Assembly: GCA_035642125.1 (NCBI GenBank)
Contig: DASQSZ010000375.1
Location: 1 to 23,723 of the forward strand
From: CALAED01 sp937891035
GTDB lineage: Bacteria > Actinomycetota > Actinomycetes > Streptosporangiales > Streptosporangiaceae
Length of the DNA stretch: 23,723 nucleotides
Direction: 5' to 3'
The notes under the pieces were generated by a model. The model made no database searches. It was not told the DNA's origin and was given only the letters and a program-made list of their open reading frames with translations. Position numbers and translations under genes: made by a program. Positions 6,767 to 15,118 of this stretch are shown here, in pieces (the first letter of the stretch is position 1; every line of letters begins with the position of its first letter).

Positions 6767-8395
6767 ATGGCTACCTACGGTATCGATCTCGGCACCACCT
6801 ATTCGTGTGTCGCCTACGTCGACGACACGGGCCGGCCCGTCATCGCCAAGAACGCCATCGGCCAGGAGACCACTCCTTCCGTCGTCTACTTCGAGACAAG
6901 CGACAACGTCGTGGTGGGACAGGACGCGAAGGGATCAGCCAAGCTGTTCCCCGACCAGGTGGTCCAACTGATCAAGCGGCAGATGGGGCAGAAGTTCGAA
7001 CTGGAATTCCACGGTGCCAAGCACACGCCAGAGTCGATCTCGGCGCTCATCCTGAAGGAACTGACCCGCGCGGCCGCCGAGCAGACCAACGAAGAGGTGC
7101 GCGACGTGGTCATCACCGTGCCCGCGTACTTTGGTGTCGCCGAACGGGAGGCCACCCGCAACGCGGGGGAGATCGCCGGACTCAACGTGCTCAACCTGAT
7201 CCCCGAGCCGGTGGCCGCGGCGCTGCACTACGAAAAGCTGTCGGCCGAGGGAACGTCGACGATTTTGGTGTACGACCTTGGCGGCGGCACCTTCGACACC
7301 ACGGTCATCCGCCTGGATGGCGACGACGTCAGGGTGCTGTGCACCGATGGCGATCACCGGCTCGGCGGCGCCGACTGGGACCAGCGCATCGCCGACCACC
7401 TGCTGGAGTCCTTTCTCGCCGAGAATCCGGAATCGACGGCGGGCGAGAGTGAGGATTTCCTACAAGAATTGGCGATCGCCGCCGAAGACATGAAAAAGGG
7501 GCTCAGCTCAGCGACGTCCCGGCGCTACAACATGCGCTTCGACGGCGCCACCGCCAGGGTCGAAGTGACCCGCGAGACGTTCGAGAGCCTCACCGAGGAC
7601 CTGCTCGCCCGCACATTCGAGATCACCCAACGCACCCTCGACGCCGCGGCCGCTCAAGGGATCAGCGCCTTCGACGATGTGTTGCTGGTCGGCGGCTCGG
7701 TCCGGATGCCCGCGGTCAATGAAGGCCTGCGCAAGCGCTTCGGGTTCGAGCCCAAGCTGCATGATCCCGATCTGGCGGTGGCCAAGGGCGCGGCCAGATT
7801 CGCGCTCATCGAGGCGGTCAAGGTCCGCCTTCCAGGCGAGGCGGACGGCGCTGCCGCGGCGTCCGGCGCGGCGGCCGAGCGAGAGATCGAGCAGGCCGCC
7901 GACCAACTCGGGCTCGAGCCGGAAAAGGTTCGCCGGTTGGCGGGCCGGCGGGTGACCACGGTGGTGCCCCGCGCCTTCGGCGTCAAGACGGTCGACGTCG
8001 CCGACGACGGGGCCGAGTCCTTCTCGGTCAGCCACGTGCTCAAGGCCAACACCGCGTTGCCGGCGGCTACGGAGCCTGAGCGGTTCGCCACGGCCTATGA
8101 GGAGCAGACCGAGATCAATATCGAGATCTGGGAGCAGGCGGGGGCGGCGGAGTCCGAGGACCTGGCCGACAACGCCAAGATCGGCGAGGGGATCATCACC
8201 GGTCTTCCGCGGTTGCGCAAAGGCTCGCCGATCGACATCAGCTTCGCCATGGACGAACTCGGCACCCTCAGGGTCTACGCGGTCGAGCTCCAGACGAACA
8301 AGGACCTGCACATCGAGGTGAGCATCCAAGGGCTGTCCGAGACCCAGGTCAGTCAGGCGAAGGAAGCCATCGCGCGGTACGCCGTCTCGGAATGA
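6767..8395 (+). CDS. Hsp70-family protein, lid-less (DnaK-like)
   Basis: 542-residue chaperone ATPase, shorter than the usual DnaK of about 620-640. The ATPase domain is intact by motif: phosphate-1 GIDLGTTYSC (residues 5-14), PAYFGVAEREATRNAGEIAGLNVLNLIPEPVAAA, phosphate-2 DLGGGTFD (170-177) and the adenosine motif VGGSVRMP (308-315). After about residue 360 comes a charged helix (EREIEQAADQLGLEPEKVRRLAGRR), then a beta-rich part resembling the substrate-binding subdomain (VVPRAFGVKTVDV to LHIEVSIQGLS). The protein ends soon after, so the helical lid is absent. It may hold a specific client or act as a switch rather than fold general substrates. GAGGGG lies upstream of the ATG. It follows the GrpE-like gene directly; no J-domain gene is present. 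Confidence 0.93.
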   Translation: MATYGIDLGTTYSCVAYVDDTGRPVIAKNAIGQETTPSVVYFETSDNVVVGQDAKGSAKLFPDQVVQLIKRQMGQKFELEFHGAKHTPESISALILKELTRAAAEQTNEEVRDVVITVPAYFGVAEREATRNAGEIAGLNVLNLIPEPVAAALHYEKLSAEGTSTILVYDLGGGTFDTTVIRLDGDDVRVLCTDGDHRLGGADWDQRIADHLLESFLAENPESTAGESEDFLQELAIAAEDMKKGLSSATSRRYNMRFDGATARVEVTRETFESLTEDLLARTFEITQRTLDAAAAQGISAFDDVLLVGGSVRMPAVNEGLRKRFGFEPKLHDPDLAVAKGAARFALIEAVKVRLPGEADGAAAASGAAAEREIEQAADQLGLEPEKVRRLAGRRVTTVVPRAFGVKTVDVADDGAESFSVSHVLKANTALPAATEPERFATAYEEQTEINIEIWEQAGAAESEDLADNAKIGEGIITGLPRLRKGSPIDISFAMDELGTLRVYAVELQTNKDLHIEVSIQGLSETQVSQAKEAIARYAVSE

Positions 8396-8496
8396 CCAGC
8401 CGGCGGGCCCGACTCGGCCGGCATGGCGGAACCGCTCACCTGGTCGCCCTGCCGTGCGCCTGACCGACGACTGACGACGGACGACGAGGAACATCC
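8396..8496. other. Gap between Hsp70 and Fn3-protein genes
   Basis: 101 bp without a gene. Two GCCGGC self-complementary blocks near its left end could form a small hairpin, possibly an attenuator; an ACGACGA-rich stretch precedes the ribosome site of the next gene. Nothing else is supportable. Confidence 0.4.
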
Positions 8497-11301
8497 GTGC
8501 TCGACAAAGACGCCTACCGCCGCAGGGTGCTCGAACCCGCCCGAGCCCAGGGCAACCGGGCGCCCGCGGACCTGCTCGCCCGCTACGCGCTGCGCCCGTC
8601 GGCGCCGCTGCGGGAAGATGCGCTTGAGGAGCATTTGGCCGAGGTCGTCGCCTACTGGCGGACGCTCAAGCAACAAAAGAAGGTCTACGCCAAGCTCATC
8701 GACGCCTTGCTCATCGCCCACGGCGAGCTGGACAGGAGGGGCCTGCTCACCTGGGACGGCCTGAATGACGAGACGCGCCGGCGGGCGGAGGACGCTGCCG
8801 CGCGGTTGCGGGCCGCGGTCGCCACGCTCGCCGGTACGACCATCAGTCGCGCCGCGTTCGACCACCTCGTATCCGACACCGGGGGAGCCTGCTCCGAGTC
8901 CGACGTGCGGAAGGTGCTCGCCGAGCACAAGGTCGTCGTCATCGAGCGATCTTGGGAACTGCCAAGTGGACCGCCGCCGCCGGCGTATCGGACGCTCCGT
9001 ACGGCCCTCGGCCAATTGGGCCTGCGGCTGTCCGCCGAGGCCGTCGTCGGGACCGACACCGTCCGCCGGGGATTCACGCTGCGCGACGGCTTCCGGCTGA
9101 CCACGGCGTCGGCGGTGGGCCCCGCCGGGCCGCTCACCAAGGACATGATCACTGAGGTGATGGGGCGTTCGGCGGGCCGGGCGCGCGACGAGGGCAAGGC
9201 CGCGACCGACGGCGTGCTCTCGACGCTGGCCGAGGCGGCGCGTGAGCAGGGGCGGCTGGACGCCCTCTTGCTCTGGGAGGTCATGGAGATCCTGCGGCCG
9301 CATGCGGAGGCCGGGCTGCCCGCGAAGTTGATCGCCGAACAGGCCCGAGACCTCGGACTGGTCCGGGACGAGGCCGAAGAGCTGGCGCTGGCGATGCCGG
9401 CTCGTGACGTTCGGCCGGCGGGCGTGGCGAGCCAGATCGAGGAAGCGCTCCTTGACGGCCGGCTGCGCGCCGCCGAGCTCCTGCTCCCGGGGCTGGCCGC
9501 CGACGCCCGGCCTGAGCTGCGCGCTCAGGTCGAGGATCAGGGACGACAGGTGGCCGAATGGACGGCTGCGGCCACGCGGGAGCACGCCGCCGGACGGGCC
9601 GAGGCCGCGGCCGAGCTGCTCGACCGGGCATGGCGGGTCGCCGCCGACGACGAGACGATCGGCGAACGGTTGCACGCGCTGCCGCCGCCCCCGCCCGGCG
9701 ACGTCCGGGTCGGCGTCGAGCGGGAGCGCGTCACGGCCGCCTGGACGCCCAGCCCCGCACGGGTCGGTCCGGTGCGCTATCGCGTGGTCCGTACGGCCGG
9801 GACGCCCGCGCGTGGAGCCGCCGCCGGCACATCGATCGGTGAGACCGACTCCAACGAGTTAATCGACTCGGCCCCGCCCGCCGCCGAGGAGCTGTACTAC
9901 AGCGTGTTCGCCGGCCGCGCCGAGGGGATCTGGTCCACCCCGGCGGTGGGGGGACCGGTAACCGTCTTGCCCGAGGTCGACGGTCTGTCGGTCATGGCCG
10001 GCGAGAGGGAGATCGTCGCAACGTGGCGGCTTCCCCAGGCCGCGACCCATGCCGTGGTGACGCGGCTCGACGCCGCCTGCGGGACGCCTCCGCGGCCGAA
10101 GCCTGCGCGGCCGAAGTCTCCGCAGGTCGAGGGGGGCGGTTTCGTTGACACCGACGTGACCCCGGGCCGGCGGTATCGCTACCGGATCCAGGCGGCCTAC
10201 GAAAGTCCTGGTGGGACGCGCAGGCTTTCGCGAGGCGTCGTCGTCACCGGCCTGCCGGAGGGTTCCCCGCAGGCCGTATCCAACCTGCGGGTCGAGGTGG
10301 ATTCGGCCGGCGGGGCGGGCGGCGGGGCGGCTGGCGCGGCGGGCGGCGCCGTCGGGGAGGGGCAGCAGGTCGCCAAGATCAGCTGGACCGAACCGGTCGG
10401 CGGCCACGTGGTGATCCGGACCTCCGATGTGCGCCCGCCCTGGCCGCCCGGCACCCGGCTCGCGCCAGACGACGTTGCGCAGTACGGCCGGGAGGTTCCG
10501 GGTGTGGCCGTGCGCGGGACCGACGGCCGGATGACCCTGAGCACGCGGGTCGGCAGCGCCGCACGCGGCTATTTCGTCGCCGTGACCCTGGCCGCCGGCA
10601 CGGCCGTGGTCGGCCCGTCCGCCGCGTTCGCGGTGGTGGAACCGGTGCGGCGGCTGACGGCTCATCGGCTGGGTGACACGGTGGCGTTGAGCTGGATCTG
10701 GCCCGCCGAGGCCCAGCGGGTCGAGGTGACCTGGGCCGCCGCCGACGCGGTCGACGCCGACGCGGTGGCCGGCGACGCGGTGGCCGGCGACGCCCGCCTG
10801 TCGCAGGCCCCTGAGGAATGGCCTGCGGCGATCACCGAAGAGTGCCTGCGCCGTGCGTACGAGGACGATGGCTACCGCATCAAGGCCGGGCCCGGCACGG
10901 TGCTGGTGAGCGTGCGAACGGTACTACGCGACGGCGCCGGAATATTGCGTTCCCGACCGGTGGTGACGACGGTGCCGGCGATCGCGCCACAGGTCCGCTA
11001 TGAGTTTCGCCGGCGGCGGCTCGCAGGGCGCCGTTCGGCGACCGCCGTCCTCGTGCTCACCGCGGACCAACGCTGCCGGGTGCCGCCCCTGATAGTCGTC
11101 CACCGCGCCGGTGGCGTGCTCCCCCTTCGCCCCGAGCAGGGCACAGTGATCCACACCGTACCGGCCGGCGACCTGGAGCCGGGCGATCCGCTCACGCTTC
11201 GGATCAAGGTCCCCTCGGCGCGGGACGGGTCACTGGCCTGTTTCCCCGCGCCCGAAGCCGCCGCCGCGGTGACTCTCATCCGACTTCCCGGAACCTGGTG
11301 A
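8497..11301 (+). CDS. Large protein with helical N-terminus and about five Fn3-like domains
   Basis: 934 residues, no signal peptide or membrane segment, so apparently cytoplasmic. The GTG at 8497 has AGGA (8487-8490) six bases upstream. Residues 1-395 are mainly helical, including an early conserved-looking KQQKKVYAKLIDALLIAHGEL segment and later repeats rich in Ala/Glu/Leu. From about residue 400 to the end come beta-rich units starting near 400, 490, 590, 714 and 822. Each has the fibronectin-III look (for example VRVGVERERVTAAW, YRYRIQAAY, VALSWIWP). Linkers include a Gly/Ala-rich stretch (about 605-622) and a 15-bp tandem repeat. The stop is 6 bp from the next start, so it is in the same operon as the GTPases. 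I do not know a specific function; the modular build suits a scaffold or client-recognition protein for the Hsp70. Confidence 0.75.
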   Translation: MLDKDAYRRRVLEPARAQGNRAPADLLARYALRPSAPLREDALEEHLAEVVAYWRTLKQQKKVYAKLIDALLIAHGELDRRGLLTWDGLNDETRRRAEDAAARLRAAVATLAGTTISRAAFDHLVSDTGGACSESDVRKVLAEHKVVVIERSWELPSGPPPPAYRTLRTALGQLGLRLSAEAVVGTDTVRRGFTLRDGFRLTTASAVGPAGPLTKDMITEVMGRSAGRARDEGKAATDGVLSTLAEAAREQGRLDALLLWEVMEILRPHAEAGLPAKLIAEQARDLGLVRDEAEELALAMPARDVRPAGVASQIEEALLDGRLRAAELLLPGLAADARPELRAQVEDQGRQVAEWTAAATREHAAGRAEAAAELLDRAWRVAADDETIGERLHALPPPPPGDVRVGVERERVTAAWTPSPARVGPVRYRVVRTAGTPARGAAAGTSIGETDSNELIDSAPPAAEELYYSVFAGRAEGIWSTPAVGGPVTVLPEVDGLSVMAGEREIVATWRLPQAATHAVVTRLDAACGTPPRPKPARPKSPQVEGGGFVDTDVTPGRRYRYRIQAAYESPGGTRRLSRGVVVTGLPEGSPQAVSNLRVEVDSAGGAGGGAAGAAGGAVGEGQQVAKISWTEPVGGHVVIRTSDVRPPWPPGTRLAPDDVAQYGREVPGVAVRGTDGRMTLSTRVGSAARGYFVAVTLAAGTAVVGPSAAFAVVEPVRRLTAHRLGDTVALSWIWPAEAQRVEVTWAAADAVDADAVAGDAVAGDARLSQAPEEWPAAITEECLRRAYEDDGYRIKAGPGTVLVSVRTVLRDGAGILRSRPVVTTVPAIAPQVRYEFRRRRLAGRRSATAVLVLTADQRCRVPPLIVVHRAGGVLPLRPEQGTVIHTVPAGDLEPGDPLTLRIKVPSARDGSLACFPAPEAAAAVTLIRLPGTW
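10744..10788 (+). repeat. Three 15-bp in-frame tandem repeats
   Basis: Units at 10744-10758, 10759-10773 and 10774-10788; the last two are identical and the first differs in its 3' part. They encode DAVDA, DAVAG and DAVAG in a linker of the Fn3-like protein and keep the frame whatever the copy number. Confidence 0.85.
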
Positions 11302-11307
11302 ACGCCG

Positions 11308-12516
11308 ATGATCTCACTCTTTCCGAGCTTGGTCTGCCCGTACTGCTATCAGCCGTTCCAGCCACACAAGATCATGTTTCGATGTACCGGGTTGCTCGGC
11401 CCTAACGGGGAAAGGTGCAAGCCCGAGCGTGATCGGGCACTGTCGCAGCGATTCGCGATGAACGAGGCGCTGCCCCCGGTGTTCACCGGCGGCAGGCTGA
11501 CCGGCACCAACAAATGGCGGACCAGCGCCTGCTGCCCACACTGCCGCGGTGAGTCGACCCAGCGGATCTGTCCGCACTGCCACAGCACGCTGCCGGTGCA
11601 CTTCGGCAAGGTCGACAGCCGCCTGGTCGCGCTGATCGGGGCCAAGGGCACCGGCAAGACGGTCTACATGACCGTCCTGCTCCACGAGCTCATGAACTCG
11701 GTCGGCCGGCGCTTCGACGCCGCGGTCGTCGGCTCGGATGACCACACGCGCGCCGAGTTCTCCAGGAAGTACGAGGAGATGCTCTACCGGCAAAGCGTGC
11801 TGCCGGGGACGACCAGGCCGGGACAGGCGGAGATTCGGCGGCCGCTGGTCTTCAAGGTCACCATGGGCCGGTCCGGCCGCCTGGGCCCCCGGCACCGGCA
11901 CACGATCACGTCGTTCTTCGACACCGCTGGCGAGGACCTGATCTCCAAAGAGAGCGTGGACCTCAACGTTCGATATCTGCGCGGTGCGGACGGCATCGTC
12001 CTGCTGCTCGACCCGCTGCAGATGCGCGGAGCGCAGGCGGCCGCCAGACCCGGTACTCGGCTCCCGGCATCGGATGACAAGACCGACAACCCCGTCAACG
12101 TGTTGACCCGGGTCACCGAAGTGCTCTACGAGGCGCACGGTCGCGGCCCCGGCCGGCAGATCACCGTCCCGGTCGCGGTGGCCTTTTCCAAGATCGATAC
12201 ATTGCGGCACGCCTTCCCGGCGGACAGCCCGCTACGCCGCGAGCCTCCGGATGACCAGCCGGTCTTCGACCAGGGCGACAGCCTGGTCGTGCACGACCAC
12301 GTGCGGGCGCTGCTGCACGAGTGGGACGGCGTGCAGATCGACCAGATCATGCGCAAGAACTTCGCGTCGTTCCGCTACTTCGGCCTGTCATCACTGGGCG
12401 GCAGCCCGACGTCCGACAACCGCGTCGATCCCCGGGGCATCCACCCCTACCGGGTCGCCGACCCGTTCCTGTGGCTGCTGAGCCGGTTCAACGCCCTCCC
12501 GTCCACAAAGGGGTGA
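11308..12516 (+). CDS. Zinc-ribbon TRAFAC-type GTPase (double-GTPase family member)
   Basis: 402-residue soluble NTPase. Two N-terminal zinc-binding sets are visible: C10, C13, C26, C37 and C76, C79, C88, C91 (CPYC and CPHC knuckles). The P-loop is GAKGTGKT (111-118), the G3 motif DTAG is at 205-208 in FFDTAGED, and SKID (294-297) fits G4, a variant of N/TKxD. FRYFGLSSLGG near residue 351 could be the G5 region. This arrangement matches GTPases that I recall as the DO-GTPase families of bacterial conflict systems. The start follows the previous stop after six bases and the next gene begins one base after its stop, so translation is probably coupled. It likely acts as a molecular switch together with the GAP1-like protein and the second GTPase at 15119. 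GTP specificity is inferred from motifs. Confidence 0.85.
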   Translation: MISLFPSLVCPYCYQPFQPHKIMFRCTGLLGPNGERCKPERDRALSQRFAMNEALPPVFTGGRLTGTNKWRTSACCPHCRGESTQRICPHCHSTLPVHFGKVDSRLVALIGAKGTGKTVYMTVLLHELMNSVGRRFDAAVVGSDDHTRAEFSRKYEEMLYRQSVLPGTTRPGQAEIRRPLVFKVTMGRSGRLGPRHRHTITSFFDTAGEDLISKESVDLNVRYLRGADGIVLLLDPLQMRGAQAAARPGTRLPASDDKTDNPVNVLTRVTEVLYEAHGRGPGRQITVPVAVAFSKIDTLRHAFPADSPLRREPPDDQPVFDQGDSLVVHDHVRALLHEWDGVQIDQIMRKNFASFRYFGLSSLGGSPTSDNRVDPRGIHPYRVADPFLWLLSRFNALPSTKG

Positions 12517-12517
12517 C

Positions 12518-15001
12518 ATGGATTTCCAGCAGCTCTACTACACGTCCTGCCAGTCGGGACTGTCCGGCTATCCCGGCTATCAGTTCAACGCCGTGACCTC
12601 GGGGGTGTCCCAGGAGGTCATGAACGGAGTGGAGGCGCTCGGCTCCTATGAGCCGCCCAGCACATTGGGACATTCGCCGACGCCCGCGCAGATCGAAAAC
12701 TGCCCGGTCAATCTGTGCTTCGCCCCCGGGCCGAAACCGATCGTGGCCAACGTCGTGTTCACCGGCACGGACTACTCCGGCAGGTTCGGCAACTATTTCG
12801 TGCACGCCCTTGTGCCCTCCCACGCAGATGTCTGGCAGGGCCCGGCGCCCATCGAGCTGTGGAAGGCCCGGCTGTGGACGCGCGAAACAGTGGCGAATCC
12901 GGAACTTCCGCCGCTGCCCGGCCCGCTGCCCACGGGGCCGCTCCGCCGGGACGTGGTCGACGACTTCCTGGATCGTGCCCCGGGACGGGCGCGGCTGCCC
13001 GCTCTGCTGGCCGCCACGGAGCGCGCCATCCTCGACGAGGAGCGTTCCGTCGTGATAATCGCCGCCGACGCGGACGAGGCGGCGCATTGGATCGCCGCCG
13101 TGTCCTTCTTGCTTCCGCCGCCCTTGGCCGCCCGGATGTCGTTCGCCACCTACCAGTTTCGGCCCTCCTACAGCCGTCAGCACGTGATAGGTACCGTTCC
13201 CGGCGCCGAGATCGTCGCCGACGAGCGCGCTTTCGAGGCGTTCTATCTGTTCGACTTCACCGCTGGGACCACCGGTCGGGCGTCCGAAGTCGAGACCGGT
13301 CCGCTGTCGCTGTTGCTGGCCGGTGCCGGGACCGTGGCGGCCGAGTCGCTGTGGCGGCGGGCGGCCCGGCTGGCCGCGGGCGACGAGGTCCGGCTCGCGG
13401 ACTGGTACTCGCCGGCCGTCGCGGCGGCGCTGCTGGACGGCGGCGTGGGAGTCGGGCCCGAGGACCTCGACGCGGTGTGCGCCTGGCTGCCCGAGCAGGC
13501 GCGGCGGCTCGACCGGGACGTGGTGGGCCGCATCGGCATCGCCGCGCTCGATCACGACGCCGTCTCCGCCGCGCAACTGACCGGGCTCGCCGACGCCGCG
13601 GCCGCCGGCGACCTCCATGAGTTGCTCGCCGCCGCTGAGCAGCGCCTCGTGACCGCCTGTCTCGCGAATGCGGAGGCGGGCGCCGAGACCCCGGGGCGCG
13701 TGGCGCCCGGTTGGCCGGGACCGAGGCCGGAGTGGGGGCCGGCCGGGAGCGTGGCCGCTCCGCTGCGCGCACCCGGCGTGCGCGAGTTCGCCGCCCGCCG
13801 GTACACGCAACTGCTCGCGCAGGCCGACACGGACACCATGGTGCGGCTGCTGAGGCTGGCGCAGGCCCACGACGTACGGCCCGACCCGCGTATGCTCCAC
13901 GACCGCGGCCTGCGGGTGGCCGGTCCGCAGCTGCTCCGGTTCCCTTCCTCGATGGAGTTGCACGAGGCCGTACGGCAGTGGCCGGAGCTGCGGGCGGGGA
14001 CGCTGACGTGCCTCGACCAGGCGGCCATGTCGGATGCGACGCGACTGTACGCGGTGTTCGACGCCGGTCTCGAGGAGGCCGTCTCCGACGTCGAGTTGGC
14101 CGCCCTGCCGGCCCTACGCGAAGCCGGGCTGGTCGCCCGCGCCCGTCGGGACCCGGCGCGGCGCGTGGACGCCGCGCTGTCGGTTCTGTCCGCCCGGGGC
14201 CCCGCCGGCCGGCTCGATGCCGCGCTGCTGACCGCGATCTGGCCGGACGGGTGGTCGATGAAGGACGCGACGGCCACGCTGTCGCGCCTGCCGCGTGAGG
14301 CCCGCGCCGATCCGGAGCTCGTGACCTGGGTGACGCCGTTGCTGCGCACGTCGGTGTCGGAGGATGACCGTCCCGGGCTGGAGTCTTACGCCGCCCTGTG
14401 CGAAGCCCTGGACGGGCTGCCGTTGACCACCATGCTGTCGTCCGAGCTTCAGGCTCGGCTGCGGGCGGTGGCGTCGGTCCGGCGGATCGAGCGGCGGTTC
14501 GTCCAGGCCGGCGAAAAGGGAACCGAGCGGGCGGACAAGGAGCGGTTCGCGGCGGGCAAAACGCTGCTGGCCGCCTTTGAGGCGCAGGACATGGCGGCGG
14601 CCAAGGATTACCTGCGCATCCTGGTGGCCGAGGTGTTGACGACGGTGTCGCACGCAACGTTGGCCGCCCTGCTGGCACAGGCCACCGGAGAGATCCGGCA
14701 CATCTTCCTCACCCAGGTGGGCCGGGAACTCGACGCCAAGCGCAGCTCGGTGGGCGTCACCACCGCCGCGGCCGCGTTCACCACCCTGTGCGAGGTACGC
14801 CAGCAAGACGAGTGGTTCGCCCAGGACATTGATCAAGTGCTCAGGCGCCACCTGCGGCACTGGCGCAACCGTGACCTCAACGCGGTGGAACGCCAGGTGC
14901 GCCGCACCTCGAAACGAATGGCCGAGGAGTTCAAGCGCTGGCGGCTGCGGCACAGCGAGCCCCGCCGGCGCTGGCTCGTCCGCCGGCAGTCCCAGCACTG
15001 A
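12518..15001 (+). CDS. GTPase-associated protein 1 (GAP1)-like
   Basis: 827-residue soluble protein. The N-terminus, with LYYTSCQSGLSGYPGYQFNAV and later VVFTGTDYSGRFGNYFVHALV, is the hallmark of what I know as the GAP1 N-terminal domain, found almost only beside bacterial double GTPases. The middle and C-terminal parts are Ala/Leu/Arg-rich and helical, with a basic tail. No catalytic motif, P-loop or membrane segment is seen. The ATG at 12518 is one base past the previous stop and has AAAGGGG just upstream. Its place between the two GTPase genes supports a role as their regulator or bridge. Whether it stimulates GTP hydrolysis is unknown; the name reflects association only. Confidence 0.82.
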   Translation: MDFQQLYYTSCQSGLSGYPGYQFNAVTSGVSQEVMNGVEALGSYEPPSTLGHSPTPAQIENCPVNLCFAPGPKPIVANVVFTGTDYSGRFGNYFVHALVPSHADVWQGPAPIELWKARLWTRETVANPELPPLPGPLPTGPLRRDVVDDFLDRAPGRARLPALLAATERAILDEERSVVIIAADADEAAHWIAAVSFLLPPPLAARMSFATYQFRPSYSRQHVIGTVPGAEIVADERAFEAFYLFDFTAGTTGRASEVETGPLSLLLAGAGTVAAESLWRRAARLAAGDEVRLADWYSPAVAAALLDGGVGVGPEDLDAVCAWLPEQARRLDRDVVGRIGIAALDHDAVSAAQLTGLADAAAAGDLHELLAAAEQRLVTACLANAEAGAETPGRVAPGWPGPRPEWGPAGSVAAPLRAPGVREFAARRYTQLLAQADTDTMVRLLRLAQAHDVRPDPRMLHDRGLRVAGPQLLRFPSSMELHEAVRQWPELRAGTLTCLDQAAMSDATRLYAVFDAGLEEAVSDVELAALPALREAGLVARARRDPARRVDAALSVLSARGPAGRLDAALLTAIWPDGWSMKDATATLSRLPREARADPELVTWVTPLLRTSVSEDDRPGLESYAALCEALDGLPLTTMLSSELQARLRAVASVRRIERRFVQAGEKGTERADKERFAAGKTLLAAFEAQDMAAAKDYLRILVAEVLTTVSHATLAALLAQATGEIRHIFLTQVGRELDAKRSSVGVTTAAAAFTTLCEVRQQDEWFAQDIDQVLRRHLRHWRNRDLNAVERQVRRTSKRMAEEFKRWRLRHSEPRRRWLVRRQSQH

Positions 15002-15053
15002 CGGTCCGGTGCTGACGGTCCGGTACTGAAAGGCGGCGTTGACGGTCCGGCGT
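14999..15053 (+). repeat. TGACGGTCCGG direct repeats between GAP1 and second GTPase genes
   Basis: The 11-mer occurs at 14999, 15013 and 15040. The first two copies are exactly adjacent 14-bp units, and a degenerate unit (15027-15039) fills the space to the third. The first copy includes the GAP1 stop codon. The rest of the gap to 15118 contains only the ribosome site for the next gene. Binding of a regulator here would allow separate control of the downstream part of the operon. Confidence 0.7.
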
Positions 15054-15118
15054 TGGCGGCCCCGGGCGACGCGATCGTCTCTTCCTACGCTCCGAGCGCC
15101 ACGGAAAGGAACCAGAGC

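Noticed and set aside
6080..8395. Housekeeping dnaK-grpE operon
   Set aside because: The Hsp70 is too short and lacks the lid, grpE precedes it instead of following, and no dnaJ or hspR is present.
12488..13963. Minus-strand open frame of 491 codons
   Set aside because: Antisense to the GAP1-like gene; composition is rich in Arg, Gly and Pro with no recognisable domain.
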